A stretch of DNA of 64,000 bases from Rhodohalobacter sp. SW132 (GTDB taxonomy: Bacteria > Bacteroidota > Rhodothermia > Balneolales > Balneolaceae): contig NZ_QUOK01000010.1 in NCBI RefSeq assembly GCF_003390325.1, forward strand, positions 1 to 64,000. The letters are read 5' to 3'. Both the position numbers and the translations under genes were made by a program. Below, in pieces: positions 34,348 through 42,705 of this stretch; positions within the stretch are counted from its first letter, which is position 1; the number at the start of each line of letters is the position of its first letter. Under the pieces are notes generated by a model. It saw only the letters and a list, made by a program, of their open reading frames with translations. It was not told the DNA's origin and made no database searches.

Positions 34348-34653
34348 CTAAGAATTACTGTTTCGTTCACTGATTTCAGTGTCCGCTTTAAGAGAGTAGA
34401 GCAAATCATCAATCATTCCTTTCTCGAGTGCACCTAAAAAGAGATCTTTGAGTGACCGTGAGAGTATCAGTGAATGAAGAAATAATGCTGAGCCAAGAGC
34501 CAATCCAGCAGGTAAGGGCCAATTCAATAATGAAATTAGCAGGGTAATCAATACGAGGGAGACTACGGATACTGTGCCGTAATAATGAATTTTATACCTG
34601 TTAAATCCTGTCATGCCTATGGGGTATTGTGTTCTTGTAAGGAGAGAATACAC
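34348..34653 (-). CDS. Small two-helix membrane protein, unknown
   Basis: 101 residues on the minus strand. Two hydrophobic helices (GTVSVVSLVLITLLISLL and AGLALGSALFLHSLILS) are separated by a short turn, with charged ends and a polar C-terminus (SLKADTEISERNSNS). A second ATG at residue 14 could be the real start. No family recognised. The helices and the lack of internal repeats make a real gene more likely than chance. Confidence 0.5.
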   Translation of the reverse strand: MYSLLTRTQYPIGMTGFNRYKIHYYGTVSVVSLVLITLLISLLNWPLPAGLALGSALFLHSLILSRSLKDLFLGALEKGMIDDLLYSLKADTEISERNSNS

Positions 34654-35416
34654 GTTATTTCTTAATGGATTCTCTTAAGCTGATTCAATGTTAATAAATT
34701 CTAATGTTAATTAAAAGTGGTAGATTCGATTCTAATATTGTACTGCAATTGACAGGTGCTGCTATTTTTCAATTGCCTGATTTCAATGAGAAAGCTTGCA
34801 GATCTACTCCTTATTGAATGATAAGTGGTTTAGTTCCCCGATTATCTTGGGAAAAAGATAAATAGGCCCATTTCCCATTTGGGAGAAGATAGAAACGATC
34901 CGGACAGCTGTCGAGAGAGCAGGGGGATGCCCATCATAATCAACCATAGTTCAAAACTTGATTCATAAGCAAAAAGATCATCTCCCCATTGCCCCCATCC
35001 CAAAAAAACGTGCCTATGGCAAAACGGGACAATTCATAATCGATAAAAATTTATGGATTATAAGTTGACACATTGAAGGCTCTGTCTTGAGGTGGTTCAT
35101 TGTCTCGTTCGAACTTCTGACAGGAAATTATGTTCAGGTTGGAGGGCGTAAAAATCACATTCATCTTTTGAGCCAGCTTTGGAGAAAGGCTGCTCAGGTG
35201 ACATGGGTTCAGCAAGTCAAACAGGGTGCATCCAGATGAATTATAACAATCGAGGATTTTTTTTAATGAACGATATGTGTGGAATTAAGCTGTCTGCCTT
35301 CGCCCAAGCTGGGTCTGCCAGATGGGGTTATTTACATGTCATGTGGCCTGCCCTCTTGCAATATTTCCCCTTTTAAGATGGTTTCATATTTACACCATAA
35401 CGAAACTTAAAAGATT
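34654..35416. other. Intergenic region upstream of the cassette segment
   Basis: 763 bp without a supported gene. A 65-codon frame at 35179-35376 lacks initiation signals. No attC-like site was found here, so the left boundary of the cassette segment is not defined. ACACCATAACGAAAC at about 35393-35407, just before the toxin-antitoxin gene, weakly recalls an attC terminal word. Confidence 0.4.
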
Positions 35417-36007
35417 ATGCCAAGTATCACAGTCAAAAATATACCAGAGCCTATTTACAAAAAGCTAAAGCAGCAGGCAGAAGCACAACATCGAAGTATG
35501 AACAGCGAGATTATAGCCTGTTTGGAGCGATCCGTCGAGCCGAAACGTGTTTCTTCTGATGAAATTCTCCGTCAAGCACGGATGATGAGAAAAAAAGTCA
35601 GAGGAAGCTTGTCTGCTGAAGAAATTGAAAAGACCATGATTGTTGTTGATACTAACATTCTCGCTCATTTTTGGTTACCATCAGACCATACTGAACTGTG
35701 TGATCAATTATTTCAATGGGATCCGGATTGGGTTGCTCCGGTTTTGTGGAAAAGTGAGTTCAGGAATGTTGTTTTTCTTTACATGAGAAAAAAACTCATT
35801 GATCTGTCTGAAGCATTACAAGTCTCTGAAAAAGCAGAAAATCAGATGAAAGATCGGGAGTTTCATGTAAACTCAATTCAGGTATATAATTTTGCTGAAA
35901 AATCTGATTGTTCTTCCTACGACTGTGAATTCATCAGTCTCGCAGAAGATCTGGATACCAAACTGATAACCATGAACAAGCAGATTCTTCGTTCGTTTCC
36001 TGAGTGA
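35417..36007 (+). CDS. Single-ORF antitoxin-PIN toxin fusion (FitAB/VapBC type)
   Basis: 196 residues in one uninterrupted frame. Residues 1-73 form a ribbon-helix-helix antitoxin: ITVKNIPEPIYKKLKQQAEA, HRSMNSEIIACLERS, then ILRQARMMRKKVRG, as in FitA/VapB. Residues 74-196 are a PIN-domain toxin: MIVVDTNILAHFW with D79, E114 in WKSEFRNVV, and D169 in SSYDCEFISLAEDL. The fourth usual acidic position is N187 (ITMNKQI). Such toxins cleave RNA with bound metal. Normally these are two overlapping genes; here no stop separates them and the toxin's own ATG survives as M74 (35636), with only a weak GAAAAG upstream. It is followed by an attC-like site. Confidence 0.85.
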   Translation: MPSITVKNIPEPIYKKLKQQAEAQHRSMNSEIIACLERSVEPKRVSSDEILRQARMMRKKVRGSLSAEEIEKTMIVVDTNILAHFWLPSDHTELCDQLFQWDPDWVAPVLWKSEFRNVVFLYMRKKLIDLSEALQVSEKAENQMKDREFHVNSIQVYNFAEKSDCSSYDCEFISLAEDLDTKLITMNKQILRSFPE

Positions 36008-36046
36008 TCTGCTAAACCATTGGATGTTCTTAACCCATAATATCGC

Positions 36047-36142
36047 CACATAACACCAAAGCGGCTCAAACGGACGAATTTGCAGTTCGGGGCTTTTGAA
36101 AGTTGGTTGCCCCGCCGCTCATATTTGTCAAACCGTTATGTG
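36047..36142 (+). other. attC-like integron recombination site 1
   Basis: Outer 8-bp arms CACATAAC (36047-36054) and GTTATGTG (36135-36142) are perfectly complementary. Inside lie CGGCTCAAACGGACG, a word typical of attC left halves, and a central GGGGC/GCCCC stem. The site starts 36 bp after the toxin-antitoxin stop codon and precedes the VOC gene. About 96 bp, within the usual attC range. Confidence 0.75.
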
Positions 36143-36202
36143 CTTTTTTGGAAAACAGTGAATTTGTGTAAAAATTAAGTTTTTGAAATCGTGTAAATTG
36201 CT

Positions 36203-36616
36203 ATGCCTCAATTAGTAAAACAGCAAATAGGAATTGTTGCCATAGTCGTAGAAAACTATGACGATGCGATCGAGTTTTATACTCAAAAGCTTCAATTTAC
36301 TTTGGTAGAAGATACCGATTTAGGTGGCGGTAAACGTTGGATTCAAGTTTCTCCGCCAAACTCAAATGGCACAAATCTTCTTCTTGCACAAGCTAGTTCA
36401 GATGAACAAAGACAGGTAATAGGTAATCAAACTGGTGGTCGTGTGTTCTTGTTTCTACAAACCAATGATTTCTGGCGTGATTATGAGGCAATGAAATCAA
36501 AGGGTGTGGTTTTCACCGAGGAACCTCGAGTAGAAGAATATGGCACAGTTGTAGTTTTTCAAGACCTGTATGGCAACAAATGGGACTTATTACAACTAAA
36601 TCGAGCACCCAATTAG
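36203..36616 (+). CDS. VOC-family (glyoxalase/bleomycin-resistance-like) protein
   Basis: 137 residues, one full vicinal-oxygen-chelate unit with paired beta-alpha-beta-beta-beta modules. The N-terminal module is IGIVAIVVENYDDAIEFYTQ (YDDAIEFY is characteristic) and RWIQVSPP; the second is VFLFLQTNDFWRDYEAMKSK, VVFQDLYGNKWDLLQL (D-x-x-G-N-x-W-D-L at the end). Typical His/Glu metal ligands are not obvious, so the chemistry is uncertain; family roles range from lyases to antibiotic sequestration. It is bracketed by two attC-like sites, so it is probably a mobile gene cassette. VOC proteins are frequent cassette cargo. Confidence 0.85.
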   Translation: MPQLVKQQIGIVAIVVENYDDAIEFYTQKLQFTLVEDTDLGGGKRWIQVSPPNSNGTNLLLAQASSDEQRQVIGNQTGGRVFLFLQTNDFWRDYEAMKSKGVVFTEEPRVEEYGTVVVFQDLYGNKWDLLQLNRAPN

Positions 36617-36621
36617 TACGG

Positions 36622-36715
36622 ACATAACAAAACGGCTCAAACGGACGATTTTTGGGTTCGGGGCTTTTGAAAGTTGGTCGCCTCGCCTATTAGCCGCCAA
36701 ACCGTCATCACGCGT
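36622..36715 (+). other. attC-like integron recombination site 2
   Basis: Begins ACATAACAAAACGGCTCAAA and continues CGGACG; the inner block GTTCGGGGCTTTTGAAAGTT is identical to site 1. The right terminal word reads GTCATCAC instead of GTTATGTG, so the outer arms no longer pair well and the site may be inactive or be the end of the segment. It follows the VOC stop codon by a few bases. Confidence 0.7.
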
Positions 36716-37385
36716 TGCACGATGTTGTTGATTGGTGCTCCTTTGGACTGATTTGAAAACCAGGAAAATGATATCACGGGTCAACTTAATTAGAAATTGA
36801 TTAGATCTTCAAAGCTAATACCTGATTGAAAACAAGATCATTCAAAAAGATTGAATCCACACAAAATGCCATCGAGCCGGTAAGTTATTCATGTAGAAAT
36901 ACCTGATATAAAACATCTTTGTTTTAATGCATCTGCTTTAAGCTTACACCATGTTGAACCTCTTTTGAGATGCCTGAAAAAATAAAAATTGAACTATATC
37001 TAATGTTTTATGTTTTAATGCCGATAAAACAGAAAGAAATACGAATTATATGTGATAGTTAGCTTTTTTAGCTGTTTAAGCAATAATTTGGTTTCGGTTT
37101 ACACATGTAGTTGTATGCTTAAATGTGAATTCACGGAACATATAGTTTCAGCATGTATAAAAATCGTTATAATAGTTTTCTAAACGTGTTGAAATGGATG
37201 ATCAGTACAGTTTGCAGAAAGATTTATTCAAACAATAAAAGACAGGCTGTATTGGTTAAAAGTAGGAGATGAGAATAATTTGTAAAATTTCATTATCTTA
37301 TCTTGTACGAATATTCTAAATGTAAGATTGCATTAAGAAGTAACAATATTTTACAATCGTAGTCTGAAAAAATCAAATATTAGTC
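36716..37385. other. AT-rich intergenic region
   Basis: About 670 bp with no supported gene, no further attC-like site and no integrase. Strongly AT-rich in the second half; probably contains the promoter of the small gene at 37386. Confidence 0.4.
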
Positions 37386-37637
37386 ATGAATATTAAATTC
37401 GTTAAACGGTCTCAAATTAAATCGAGTAAAAGAAGGTCATCAAAATTTAAACCGCTGATGGATGCTCTTGATAAGTTAGAACCGGGCGGGCAGGCCGTTG
37501 AAGTTTCTTATTCGAATGATAAAAGCGTAAACTCCATGCGCACTGCTGTTTATCAGTATAATCAGGAGAATAACGTGAAGATTAAAAGCGGTAAAGATGC
37601 TTCAAACAAAAAAATCTACTTTTACCGCGAAAATTAG
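37386..37637 (+). CDS. Small basic protein, unknown
   Basis: 83 residues, lysine/serine-rich at the N-terminus (KRSQIKSSKRRSSKFKPLMD), then a more ordered segment (PGGQAVEVSYSNDKSVNSMR, AVYQYNQENNVKIKS) that could form a small alpha/beta fold. The balanced composition, preceding AT-rich leader and strong terminator 30 bp downstream argue for a real, independently transcribed gene. No family recognised. A nucleic-acid-binding role would fit the charge but is speculation. Confidence 0.6.
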   Translation: MNIKFVKRSQIKSSKRRSSKFKPLMDALDKLEPGGQAVEVSYSNDKSVNSMRTAVYQYNQENNVKIKSGKDASNKKIYFYREN

Positions 37638-37668
37638 GAAGCTGCTTCCTGTTTTTTAATAATTTTAT

Positions 37669-37700
37669 AAAAGCCGCTGCAACAGCGGCTTTTATTTTTT
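37669..37700 (+). terminator. Rho-independent terminator
   Basis: Perfect 11-bp stem AAAAGCCGCTG/CAGCGGCTTTT, loop CAA, followed by ATTTTTT. It lies 32 bp after the small gene's stop codon. The A-rich left side makes it potentially bidirectional for the converging GH13 gene. Confidence 0.9.
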
Positions 37701-37750
37701 GGAGCGTAAATCTTTGACGCTGCACAAAAATATTATCTGGTATAAAACTT

Positions 37751-37887
37751 TTCCTCATTCCGGTGTTCTGAACTGGAATGGTTTTCCATGAAATTTTTCC
37801 TGGTTCCGGTGCTCTGTGCCGAAAGGGTTTCCCATAAAGCTATATCTCGTTCAGGTGCTCTGCACCGAAACGAGAAACCATAAAGCT
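37751..37887. repeat. Three imperfect ~46-bp hairpin repeats in tandem
   Basis: Copies at about 37751-37795, 37797-37841 and 37843-37887. Each has a short stem around GGTGCTCTGCACC (variants GGTGTTCTGAAC and GGTGCTCTGTGCC), an outer stem (for example CATTCC/GGAATG, CTCGTTC/GAAACGAG), then a TTTCCATGAAAT or CCATAAAGCT tail. They lie between converging genes. Confidence 0.7.
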
Positions 37888-37951
37888 TTGCTTTTCAATT
37901 AAGCAAAAATGGCAGATGCCACACCGTGATGCCGCATGAGTTTCATAAACT

Positions 37952-40297
37952 TCAGGAACGTTCAAAGAGTAAACCCTGTGAAATCGATAACCGGATCGGT
38001 TCGGAAATTTCTTTTCTCGTTATTGACGGAGTGGAGCAGGCAACAGACCACTTGTTTGGATTTTTTACCTGGGGAATTAAATCTGCCGGGACGATCTGTC
38101 GCGGCTGCCCTTCCATGTTTGCCACAAAAACAATTTCCTTGCCTGATTCTGGATCACGTCTGTACCCGTAGTAGATCACTGTACCGTGTACGGGTTCAGC
38201 ATAGGTAAGAAAATCATCATCCCGGAAGTTGTACCTAAGCCAGGGGTTTTTTGTCCTGTACTTTCTGATTTCCAGATTAAACGCAGCTTTTTTACTGCTA
38301 ACGTACTCAGCATGGTTATCTACATTGCAGTAACAATTCAGGTCCTGCATCCAGGCATCAACAAATTCATCGAGCATTTCCCGGGTCCACGTCTCTTCGC
38401 AATACACGTTGATCAACTTCAAAATTTGTTCTGGATCATTATCCGTGCATTTTACGAAGGAAAGCAGCGCTTTGGTAAAACTTCTAAGTTCATCAAGTGA
38501 ATGAAATCCCATACCTTTCAGCCTTTTAAAAAAACGGGATTGCCGGAACTCGTTTCCGGTTACCTGCCAGTCAAGGAAATAGGCTTCTTCAGCCGTTACC
38601 TTTAGTGCGTAATTGGAATCCGTATCGCGTATAAAGCTCCAGGGAGCATGTCCCAGTGCGTGGAGAAAGTCCATCGGCACGCCGGGCAGGAATCCGTGCA
38701 TCAACAGTGTGGTAGAAGGATGGTTATAGGCATTATTCATCACCATTTTAAGGGAGTTTCCCAGGTGTGAATTCACGGTAACTGAATTGGGATCTGCCTG
38801 CGTGCCGCGCCGGATTGTATCATGGTTCGCATAACCGCTGATCCACCTTTCCCCATATTTCATAACCTCTTTCAGGCGCCACATCTTTGAAACCCAGTAT
38901 GTGTATGAATAAGGAGTGTTGTATGCAAATATGGTTGGAGCCCATTGAAACGCGTGTTCCTGCTGGTTGTTTACCTCAAGGTAAGATGCTGCAAGCTGCC
39001 AGTCATCGCGCGGCCAGGGACGCCCGTCTTCGAAAATCATCCAGGGGCGGTAGAGTGTACCGCAATTTCTGACAGTGATATCGCTCATCTCCTTCAGAAA
39101 ATCGTTGTCATAGAGATGTTTTTCTTTTTCTTCATCATAATATTTAAAATCGTGTGATGCATCTACACGAATTCCATCAAACCCGTACGCCATTTTACGC
39201 CGGAGCATCTCAAGTACTACTGCGCGTATCATCGGATGTCTAATCCGAATTTCCCGGCCGTAGGTTGAGGGTCCGGTAAAATATAGACTGGGCAGCAGTT
39301 GGGTTGCAATATCATCAGCATGGCCATAAACAACGTCGAGGACCACTTTAACAGGATCGGGGGATGTATGAAGCGTCTCTATCAATTCAAGCAATTCTGA
39401 CGGCCTGCCGGTACCGAGCAGAGAGGGATTAACTGCGGCGGATCCAAATAATGATATATCATATCCCCAGTTGAGAACACCGGGCCGTTTTAGACGTACT
39501 GTAACCTCTTCACCATCTTCATTTGGCTGGTGAATCGGATCCCAGAACGTGTGGTTATCCGGATGTTGTACAACGGGATCGAGCGGCATCAGCTCAACTG
39601 CATCGAAACCGCATAAGTTTTTTTCATCCGGTGTAAGTTCATTGCCGCTTCTTAGTTTACGAGCCACCTGTTTGAACCGGTCGTTCAGGGAATAGAGTGT
39701 ACCCGGTTTGGTTGAGGTTTGAACATGTAGTTCAAGCAGGTTTACGGAGTTGGGAATACGATGGTTATTTTCTTCGGAAAGTTCATCAGAAAGTTGTTCG
39801 TAATATGTTGAATCGGCTCTGTTCTTCAACATTGTGTCAATGTCATACACCTCGGCAGGTGCGAATACGCCATAAGGAAGTGAAGCTGCCATCGGGTCCC
39901 TGATAATCTCTTCCCTTCCCGATTTAAATTTAACTTTAACCTGGTAAAGCGCACCAAAGGATTCTTTGTCGCCGGAAGGAACACCATTTAAAACAGTAAG
40001 CGCAAATTCATCTTCCAGCAGAACCGGAAATGTGCGGTATTGAAATGAAGCATGTTGTTCCGGCTTGTCAAAATTCAGATAACGGGTAGGGAGATATAGC
40101 TGAATTTCTGCAGATTCAGCATCTTGAAAGTCAGGGTTCCAGAACAAAAAATAGGTTTGTAATCCTTTAGGTTTGCAGCCAAGTCTCTCTGCAATTTGGC
40201 GGGCACGATTCAGTGAAACTGGCGGCTGGATGAGAGGTTTCAGGTCAAAGGCGAACTCTCGTGTAGCCGATGGATTATGGGAAATGGGATGTATCAT
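37952..40297 (-). CDS. GH13-family glycoside hydrolase, probable glucosylglycerol hydrolase
   Basis: 781 residues on the minus strand. The (beta/alpha)8 GH13 catalytic barrel is recognisable by conserved regions: DVVYGH at 321-326 (region I), GFDGIRVDASHDF with nucleophile D379 (region II), WMIFEDGRPW with acid/base E423 (region III) and GYANHDT with N491-H492-D493 (region IV). N-terminal residues 1-130 look like a beta-sandwich (IQLYLPTRYLNF), and a long C-terminal part is family-specific. Architecture and length resemble glucosylglycerol hydrolases, which split the compatible solute glucosylglycerol when salt stress eases, but a different alpha-glucosidic substrate cannot be excluded. Cytoplasmic: no signal peptide. 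Confidence 0.75.
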   Translation of the reverse strand: MIHPISHNPSATREFAFDLKPLIQPPVSLNRARQIAERLGCKPKGLQTYFLFWNPDFQDAESAEIQLYLPTRYLNFDKPEQHASFQYRTFPVLLEDEFALTVLNGVPSGDKESFGALYQVKVKFKSGREEIIRDPMAASLPYGVFAPAEVYDIDTMLKNRADSTYYEQLSDELSEENNHRIPNSVNLLELHVQTSTKPGTLYSLNDRFKQVARKLRSGNELTPDEKNLCGFDAVELMPLDPVVQHPDNHTFWDPIHQPNEDGEEVTVRLKRPGVLNWGYDISLFGSAAVNPSLLGTGRPSELLELIETLHTSPDPVKVVLDVVYGHADDIATQLLPSLYFTGPSTYGREIRIRHPMIRAVVLEMLRRKMAYGFDGIRVDASHDFKYYDEEKEKHLYDNDFLKEMSDITVRNCGTLYRPWMIFEDGRPWPRDDWQLAASYLEVNNQQEHAFQWAPTIFAYNTPYSYTYWVSKMWRLKEVMKYGERWISGYANHDTIRRGTQADPNSVTVNSHLGNSLKMVMNNAYNHPSTTLLMHGFLPGVPMDFLHALGHAPWSFIRDTDSNYALKVTAEEAYFLDWQVTGNEFRQSRFFKRLKGMGFHSLDELRSFTKALLSFVKCTDNDPEQILKLINVYCEETWTREMLDEFVDAWMQDLNCYCNVDNHAEYVSSKKAAFNLEIRKYRTKNPWLRYNFRDDDFLTYAEPVHGTVIYYGYRRDPESGKEIVFVANMEGQPRQIVPADLIPQVKNPNKWSVACSTPSITRKEISEPIRLSISQGLLFERS

Positions 40298-40950
40298 GGC
40301 AGATATTAGGCAGATTCCGGTTAACGTTTACACTGCAGCGATAGCTCGGTTCAGGTTCTATTTTAAAATTTTCGATATCGTCCAAAAATGCATCAGGAGA
40401 ATGGAGTTCTCGTTATGCCCTGCTGAACCAGGATTCGCTCACATTTAAATCCTATTTATTGGCAATGTCACCCTACTTTGCAGGATTGCCAATAGGCTGG
40501 TAGTTCAGATCAAGTTCTTTTGTGGACAGTCCTGGAAAATTATACCCATAGACCTTGACCAAGTGGTAGTTTGATTGTTTTAAAAAGCTCCTTATTGACC
40601 TGCATATAGTGGCAGGTTCTAATAACAGTGTGTACAGCATTACCGGATCAAAAAGCAGAATCTGGATGGAATCCGGCAGATGGCAGATAATGACTGCCGG
40701 TATCAAGTAAAGGGTACCAGTCCTAATAGGGTCATCGGATGAGTTATCCCTGATTCATGTACCAATCCGGTGCAACTCGTTTTATTCCAAAATTTTTTTC
40801 GATGACTCATTTTGGGTAACTCACCATTGAGTTCTCACTCAACCCAAACGCCAATATAGGTGCTGAGAATCAGAAAATGAATTAAAAATTAATCTGTCCC
40901 CGAGGGTACCTTCAGGGGAATCAAAATCTTGTTAACAACCTGCTATGAAT
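40298..40950. other. Intergenic region, no gene seen
   Basis: 653 bp between two minus-strand genes. It contains a GTCATCGGATGAGT word (about 40731) also present at about 50221. It should contain the GH13 promoter at its left side. No ORF with convincing features. Confidence 0.4.
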
Positions 40951-41730
40951 TCACCGTTGTTTTGATGTGTCTCCTACAGTTTCTTCGGGCAATTTCAAAT
41001 CTTCAGCCGCCCATGATATGTATTTTGAGCGGACTTCTGCGATTCTCTCTTCAAGTTCCTCCAGTGTCCAGCCAGAGGTATCTATTGGCGGATGGATGTG
41101 TGCTTTTATTGTACCCTTGCGCGTGAAAAGTGATCCTCCATTGCTCAAGGCCTGGTTCCCTTCAAAGTAGATTGGCACAATGGGATAACCGAGATCCATG
41201 GCAGTACGGAACGGCCCTTTTTTGAATTCACCGATTATTCCGGGGTGTTTTCTTGACCCCTCGGGAGCTGCGAATATTGAGAGTTGTTGTTTGCGAACAC
41301 GGGTGTAGGCTTTTTGAAGAGTCTGAACCGCCTCTTCTGAATTTTGTCTTTTGATAAAAACCTGCCCGGTCAGCCTGCCCAGGATGAAGAAAAGCGGGTT
41401 ATACTGAAGCTCCCATTTGGCAATGAATCTGGCCCTGGGCAAACCGAGTGCAAGAATACAGAAGAGGTCGAGTGTAGAGCTGTGATTTGAAATGTACACG
41501 GCCGGCGACGGCAGCGGCCGAATATGTTTTTCGATAGAAAATTGGATTCCAAGAATAAAAAAAACCGGGTATGCCAGCAGGGGGGCAACTTTTTCAATGA
41601 TAAAGTTGGTAAGCCGGCCCAGCGATATCAGCAGAAGGAAAAGCACAAGAGGGGTTACAAGAAGCAAAAGCGTAAAGAAGACAATCATGGAGAGGACTGT
41701 CCTTACCCATTGTTCCGGAGTAGGCTTCAT
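40951..41730 (-). CDS. PlsC-type 1-acyl-glycerol-3-phosphate acyltransferase
   Basis: 259 residues. An N-terminal membrane helix (VRTVLSMIVFFTLLLLVTPL and the following hydrophobic run) anchors the enzyme. The acyltransferase motif H-x4-D is present as SNHSSTLDLF, motif II as FIKRQNSEEAVQ, motif III as APEGSRKHPG, and motif IV as YPIVPIYFEG. It acylates lysophosphatidic acid or a related lysophospholipid at the inner membrane. It heads toward yraN and GbsR-like genes on the same strand with a short gap, so co-transcription is likely. Confidence 0.9.
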   Translation of the reverse strand: MKPTPEQWVRTVLSMIVFFTLLLLVTPLVLFLLLISLGRLTNFIIEKVAPLLAYPVFFILGIQFSIEKHIRPLPSPAVYISNHSSTLDLFCILALGLPRARFIAKWELQYNPLFFILGRLTGQVFIKRQNSEEAVQTLQKAYTRVRKQQLSIFAAPEGSRKHPGIIGEFKKGPFRTAMDLGYPIVPIYFEGNQALSNGGSLFTRKGTIKAHIHPPIDTSGWTLEELEERIAEVRSKYISWAAEDLKLPEETVGDTSKQR

Positions 41731-41744
41731 AAATACTTGTTAAA

Positions 41745-42107
41745 TTAGCGGAATGCATCCTCAAAATGCGTGATGTCAGGAGCTTCGCTATTTTCCTGAA
41801 CAATGGCAACTACATCAAACCGAATAAGTGCCGTCTCCATTTTACGTTCATAGACCCATGCTTCAGCCGCTTTTTTGATGAGTTTCTCTTTTTGCGGGGT
41901 AACATACTCCTCGGGGCGGCCAAAATATATGCCTGATCGTGATTTAACTTCTACGAAAATTATCTGAGTTCGATCAAACGCAACGATATCCACCTCAGCT
42001 TTTTCAAAATAGTAGTTGCGGTCGAGTATCAGCCATCCTTTTGATTCAAGATAGGCAGCTGCAATATCCTCTCCTTCATCGCCGATTTGTCTGCCGGTTT
42101 TAATCAT
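41745..42107 (-). CDS. YraN-family (UPF0102) predicted endonuclease
   Basis: About 120 residues from the ATG at 42107; an earlier in-frame ATG at 42137 would add ten residues and overlap the upstream gene. Signature of the Holliday-junction-resolvase-like fold: GDEGEDIAAAYLESKGW, ILDRNYYFEKAEVDIVAFDR and IIFVEVKSRSG, which supply the E..D..E-x-K nuclease residues. Family proteins are widespread and often near rnhB or housekeeping genes; the cellular role is unsettled, though nuclease chemistry is expected. Tightly spaced with the regulator upstream. Confidence 0.9.
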   Translation of the reverse strand: MIKTGRQIGDEGEDIAAAYLESKGWLILDRNYYFEKAEVDIVAFDRTQIIFVEVKSRSGIYFGRPEEYVTPQKEKLIKKAAEAWVYERKMETALIRFDVVAIVQENSEAPDITHFEDAFR

Positions 42108-42108
42108 G

Positions 42109-42696
42109 TTATGAATTTGCTGATGTGGGTTCATCACTGCCTTTCAGCGATTGATGGGCTTCTGCGAGTTTAACCAGTTTCTTCAGAAACTTGAGGTTCT
42201 TTTTGTTGATGTAGGGGAGCATCGCTTTGGTAAACCGGTCGAACATCTCAAGAAATTCAACGAAGTTTTCGATGCGTTCTTTAAAATCCGCTTCATCTTC
42301 GGTGAGATCACTGCCGGTTTCAAATAGCTCCAGGCATTCAATAAGATTCTGTTGAATAGGCGCAATTTCGCGCTGTTGCCTTTCGTGAATCAGGATAGCT
42401 ACGATATTCCAGACATCCTTTTCAGCAGTGTAGAAATCTTTTCGTTTCCCCTTAAAATGAACCTTATTGATCAGCTGCCACTGTTTTAAGTTGCGCAGGT
42501 TCATGTTGGCATTCCCCCGGCTGATGTGGAGGCGTTCCATGATGGTATCCGTATCGAGCGGTTCACTTTCAGCGTATAATAGAGCGTGAATCTGGGCCAT
42601 CGTTTTATTGATGCCCCAGGCTGAAGCCATCTCTCCCCAGAGCAGCACGAACTGTTCGGAAGCTTTTTTATAACGTTCAGATCGTTCTTCAGGCAT
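42109..42696 (-). CDS. GbsR/MarR-type transcriptional regulator
   Basis: 195 residues with a winged-helix DNA-binding domain in the first ~100 residues: WGINKTMAQIHALLYAESEP and MERLHISRGNANMNLRNLKQ (recognition helix), then the wing VHFKGKRKDFYTAEKDVW. The C-terminal half is helical and likely dimerises (FVEFLEMFDRFTKAMLPYIN). GbsR-type proteins respond to choline/osmolyte or other small ligands in characterised cases, but the ligand here is unknown. It could repress its own downstream genes (yraN, plsC-like). Confidence 0.85.
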   Translation of the reverse strand: MPEERSERYKKASEQFVLLWGEMASAWGINKTMAQIHALLYAESEPLDTDTIMERLHISRGNANMNLRNLKQWQLINKVHFKGKRKDFYTAEKDVWNIVAILIHERQQREIAPIQQNLIECLELFETGSDLTEDEADFKERIENFVEFLEMFDRFTKAMLPYINKKNLKFLKKLVKLAEAHQSLKGSDEPTSANS

Positions 42697-42705
42697 GCAT
42701 TCAGG

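Noticed and set aside
35179-35376. 65-codon frame upstream of the fused toxin-antitoxin
   Set aside because: No coding signature and no ribosome-binding site; not bounded by an attC-like site.
35417-36715. Integron integrase near the attC-like sites
   Set aside because: No tyrosine-recombinase gene is visible anywhere in the window, so only a cassette segment is claimed.
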